The notes below the pieces were generated by a model. That model was not told the origin of the DNA. It made no database searches and saw only the letters and a program-made list of their open reading frames with translations. From assembly GCA_015655485.1 (NCBI GenBank), contig JAATEZ010000082.1, forward strand, positions 1 to 5,988: a stretch of 5,988 bases of DNA. The letters run 5' to 3'. Of the stretch, positions 5,537 through 5,988 are shown piece after piece (positions within the stretch are counted from its first letter, which is position 1; each line of letters begins with the position of its first letter). This DNA is from Lactobacillales bacterium (lineage in GTDB: Bacteria; Bacillota; Bacilli; Lactobacillales; Vagococcaceae). A program made the position numbers and the translations under genes.

Positions 5537-5578
5537 ATGATTATTTTAAACAAAAAAACTGCGCGTTTCTACGCTTAG
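5537..5578 (+). pseudogene. 5' stub of a gene cut by an IS200-type element
   Basis: GAAAGAAGGTG (5521-5531) is a strong ribosome binding site five bases before an ATG. The frame MIILNKKTARFYA ends at TAG 5576, already inside the left-end hairpin of the insertion element, so only about the first eight codons belong to the host gene. A promoter and a cre-like site precede it. The rest of the gene, if kept, should lie beyond the right end of the element outside the window. The stub is too short to name. A natural 13-residue peptide is possible but less likely given the IS directly behind it. Confidence 0.5.
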
Positions 5579-5597
5579 AGGATAGAGCTTTAGCGTA
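5570..5597 (+). repeat. Imperfect left-end hairpin of the IS200-type element
   Basis: TACGCTTAG (5570-5578) pairs with CTTTAGCGTA (5588-5597) with a T-T mismatch and a loop of about nine bases. TnpA of the IS200/IS605 family recognises subterminal hairpins with mismatched or bulged bases as single-stranded DNA, so this is the likely left-end recognition structure. An overlapping small stem, GCGT-TTCT-ACGC (5563-5574), is an alternative fold. Confidence 0.5.
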
Positions 5598-5664
5598 AAA
5601 AAACTCCTTTCGATAGACTAATAAGTGGCTACCAACCGCTCAAAGTATCGGAAAGAGTTTTTTT
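5597..5664 (+). terminator. Hairpin that ends incoming transcription and hides the transposase RBS
   Basis: The 19-base arms 5597-5615 (AAAAAAACTC...TTCGATA) and 5646-5664 (TATCGGAAAGAGTTTTTTT) pair at 17 positions, or nearly all with G-U pairing. The loop has an inner stem AGTGG/CCGCT (5624-5628, 5636-5640). The right arm contains GGAAAGAG and ends in seven T bases immediately before the transposase ATG. In IS200 such a structure is known to terminate external transcripts and to sequester the ribosome binding site; the layout here fits that role exactly. Confidence 0.75.
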
Positions 5665-5988
5665 ATGTCTGCTGATGATAAAAGTTAAGCGCACACTTGT
5701 TGGAATTGTAAGCATCACATCGTATTTATGCTAAATTATCGACGCAAAGCAATCTATGGACGTTTGTGACAAGAAATAGAATATTACGTAAATTATGTGA
5801 AATGAAAGAGGCAGAAATTATCGAAGCGCAGGCGATGCCCGATCCTATTCACATGTTAATAAGGATCCCTCCAAAATACAGTGTTTCAAGTTTTGTGGGA
5901 TTTCTGAAAGAGAGAAGCGCCGTGCTTATCCACGAACAATTTGCAAATTTGAAATATAAGTATGGAAGTAAAACAATTTGGTCAAAAG
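5665..5988 (+). pseudogene. tnpA: Inactivated IS200-type transposase (TnpA, HUH superfamily), truncated by window edge
   Basis: The ATG at 5665 opens MSADDKS, a TAA at 5686 interrupts, then AHTCWNCKHHIVF...NYRRKAIYGRL follows to a TGA at 5767. After a frameshift near 5775-5780 the reading resumes as RILRKLCEMKEAEIIEAQAM, PDPIHMLIRIPPKYSVSSF and VGFLKERSAVLIHEQ to the edge. This matches IS200 TnpA colinearly (AHTKWNCKYHIVF, YRRKAIYG, PDHIHML, PPKYSVSSFMG, NLKYKYG). The HUH motif that binds the catalytic metal should read HIH but reads PIH, so even a corrected protein would be inactive. The catalytic tyrosine region lies outside the window. The gene is dead, and movement would need a TnpA in trans. 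Confidence 0.85.

Larger units (their letters stand above)
5562..5988 (+). mobile_element. IS200/IS605-family insertion sequence, left part only
   Basis: The element contains a TnpA-type transposase frame preceded by the two structured sequences typical of IS200 left ends: an imperfect hairpin at 5570-5597 and a larger terminator-like hairpin at 5597-5664. IS200-type elements have no terminal inverted repeats and make no target duplication, so the exact left boundary cannot be read from one end; it probably lies between 5545 and 5569, and 5562 is an estimate. The right end is outside the window. No TnpB is visible in this part. Confidence 0.75.

Overview
The window looks like a piece of a low-GC Gram-positive chromosome, most likely a lactic acid bacterium (Lactobacillales). 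The reasons are AT-rich sequence, strong AAGGAGG-type ribosome binding sites, sigma-A-like promoters, a CcpA-type cre site, a GH1 glycosidase of the phospho-sugar type, a HutC-type GntR regulator, and an MsrA with an N-terminal extension. The genus cannot be fixed from the sequence. No tRNA, rRNA or CRISPR array was seen.

Left part (1-2874): a divergent sugar locus. On the minus strand is a GH1 glycosidase, probably a 6-phospho-beta-glucosidase, whose 3' end lies beyond the window. On the plus strand are a GntR/UTRA regulator and, 21 bases behind it, a ribulose-phosphate 3-epimerase-family gene whose motifs fit D-allulose-6-phosphate 3-epimerase (AlsE) better than Rpe. The 207-base divergent gap holds a promoter on each strand, a near-consensus cre just downstream of the glycosidase promoter, and a perfect 6-2-6 palindrome over the predicted gntR transcription start. 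The simplest reading is that the regulator senses a phospho-sugar and controls uptake-coupled hydrolysis of a beta-glycoside, with the epimerase moving a ketohexose or pentulose phosphate into central metabolism. The transporter is not in the window.

Middle (2875-4282): a decayed membrane-protein remnant (2992-3270), a strong hairpin terminator that can serve both strands (3271-3313), and an intact msrA on the minus strand with its own promoter. msrA is visibly richer in G and C than the flanking sequence.

Right part (4283-5988): mostly gene decay. From about 4461 to 5296 three coding-like stretches are broken by stops and frame changes: a soluble domain, a small membrane protein followed by a very long palindrome, and a short C-terminal fragment. 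From 5459 there is a good promoter, a cre-like palindrome, a strong ribosome binding site and an ATG, but the reading frame ends after 13 codons because an IS200/IS605-type element begins there. The element's left end has an imperfect hairpin and a terminator-like hairpin that hides the transposase ribosome binding site. Its transposase gene is dead: two in-frame stops, a frameshift, and loss of the first histidine of the HUH motif. It runs off the right edge.
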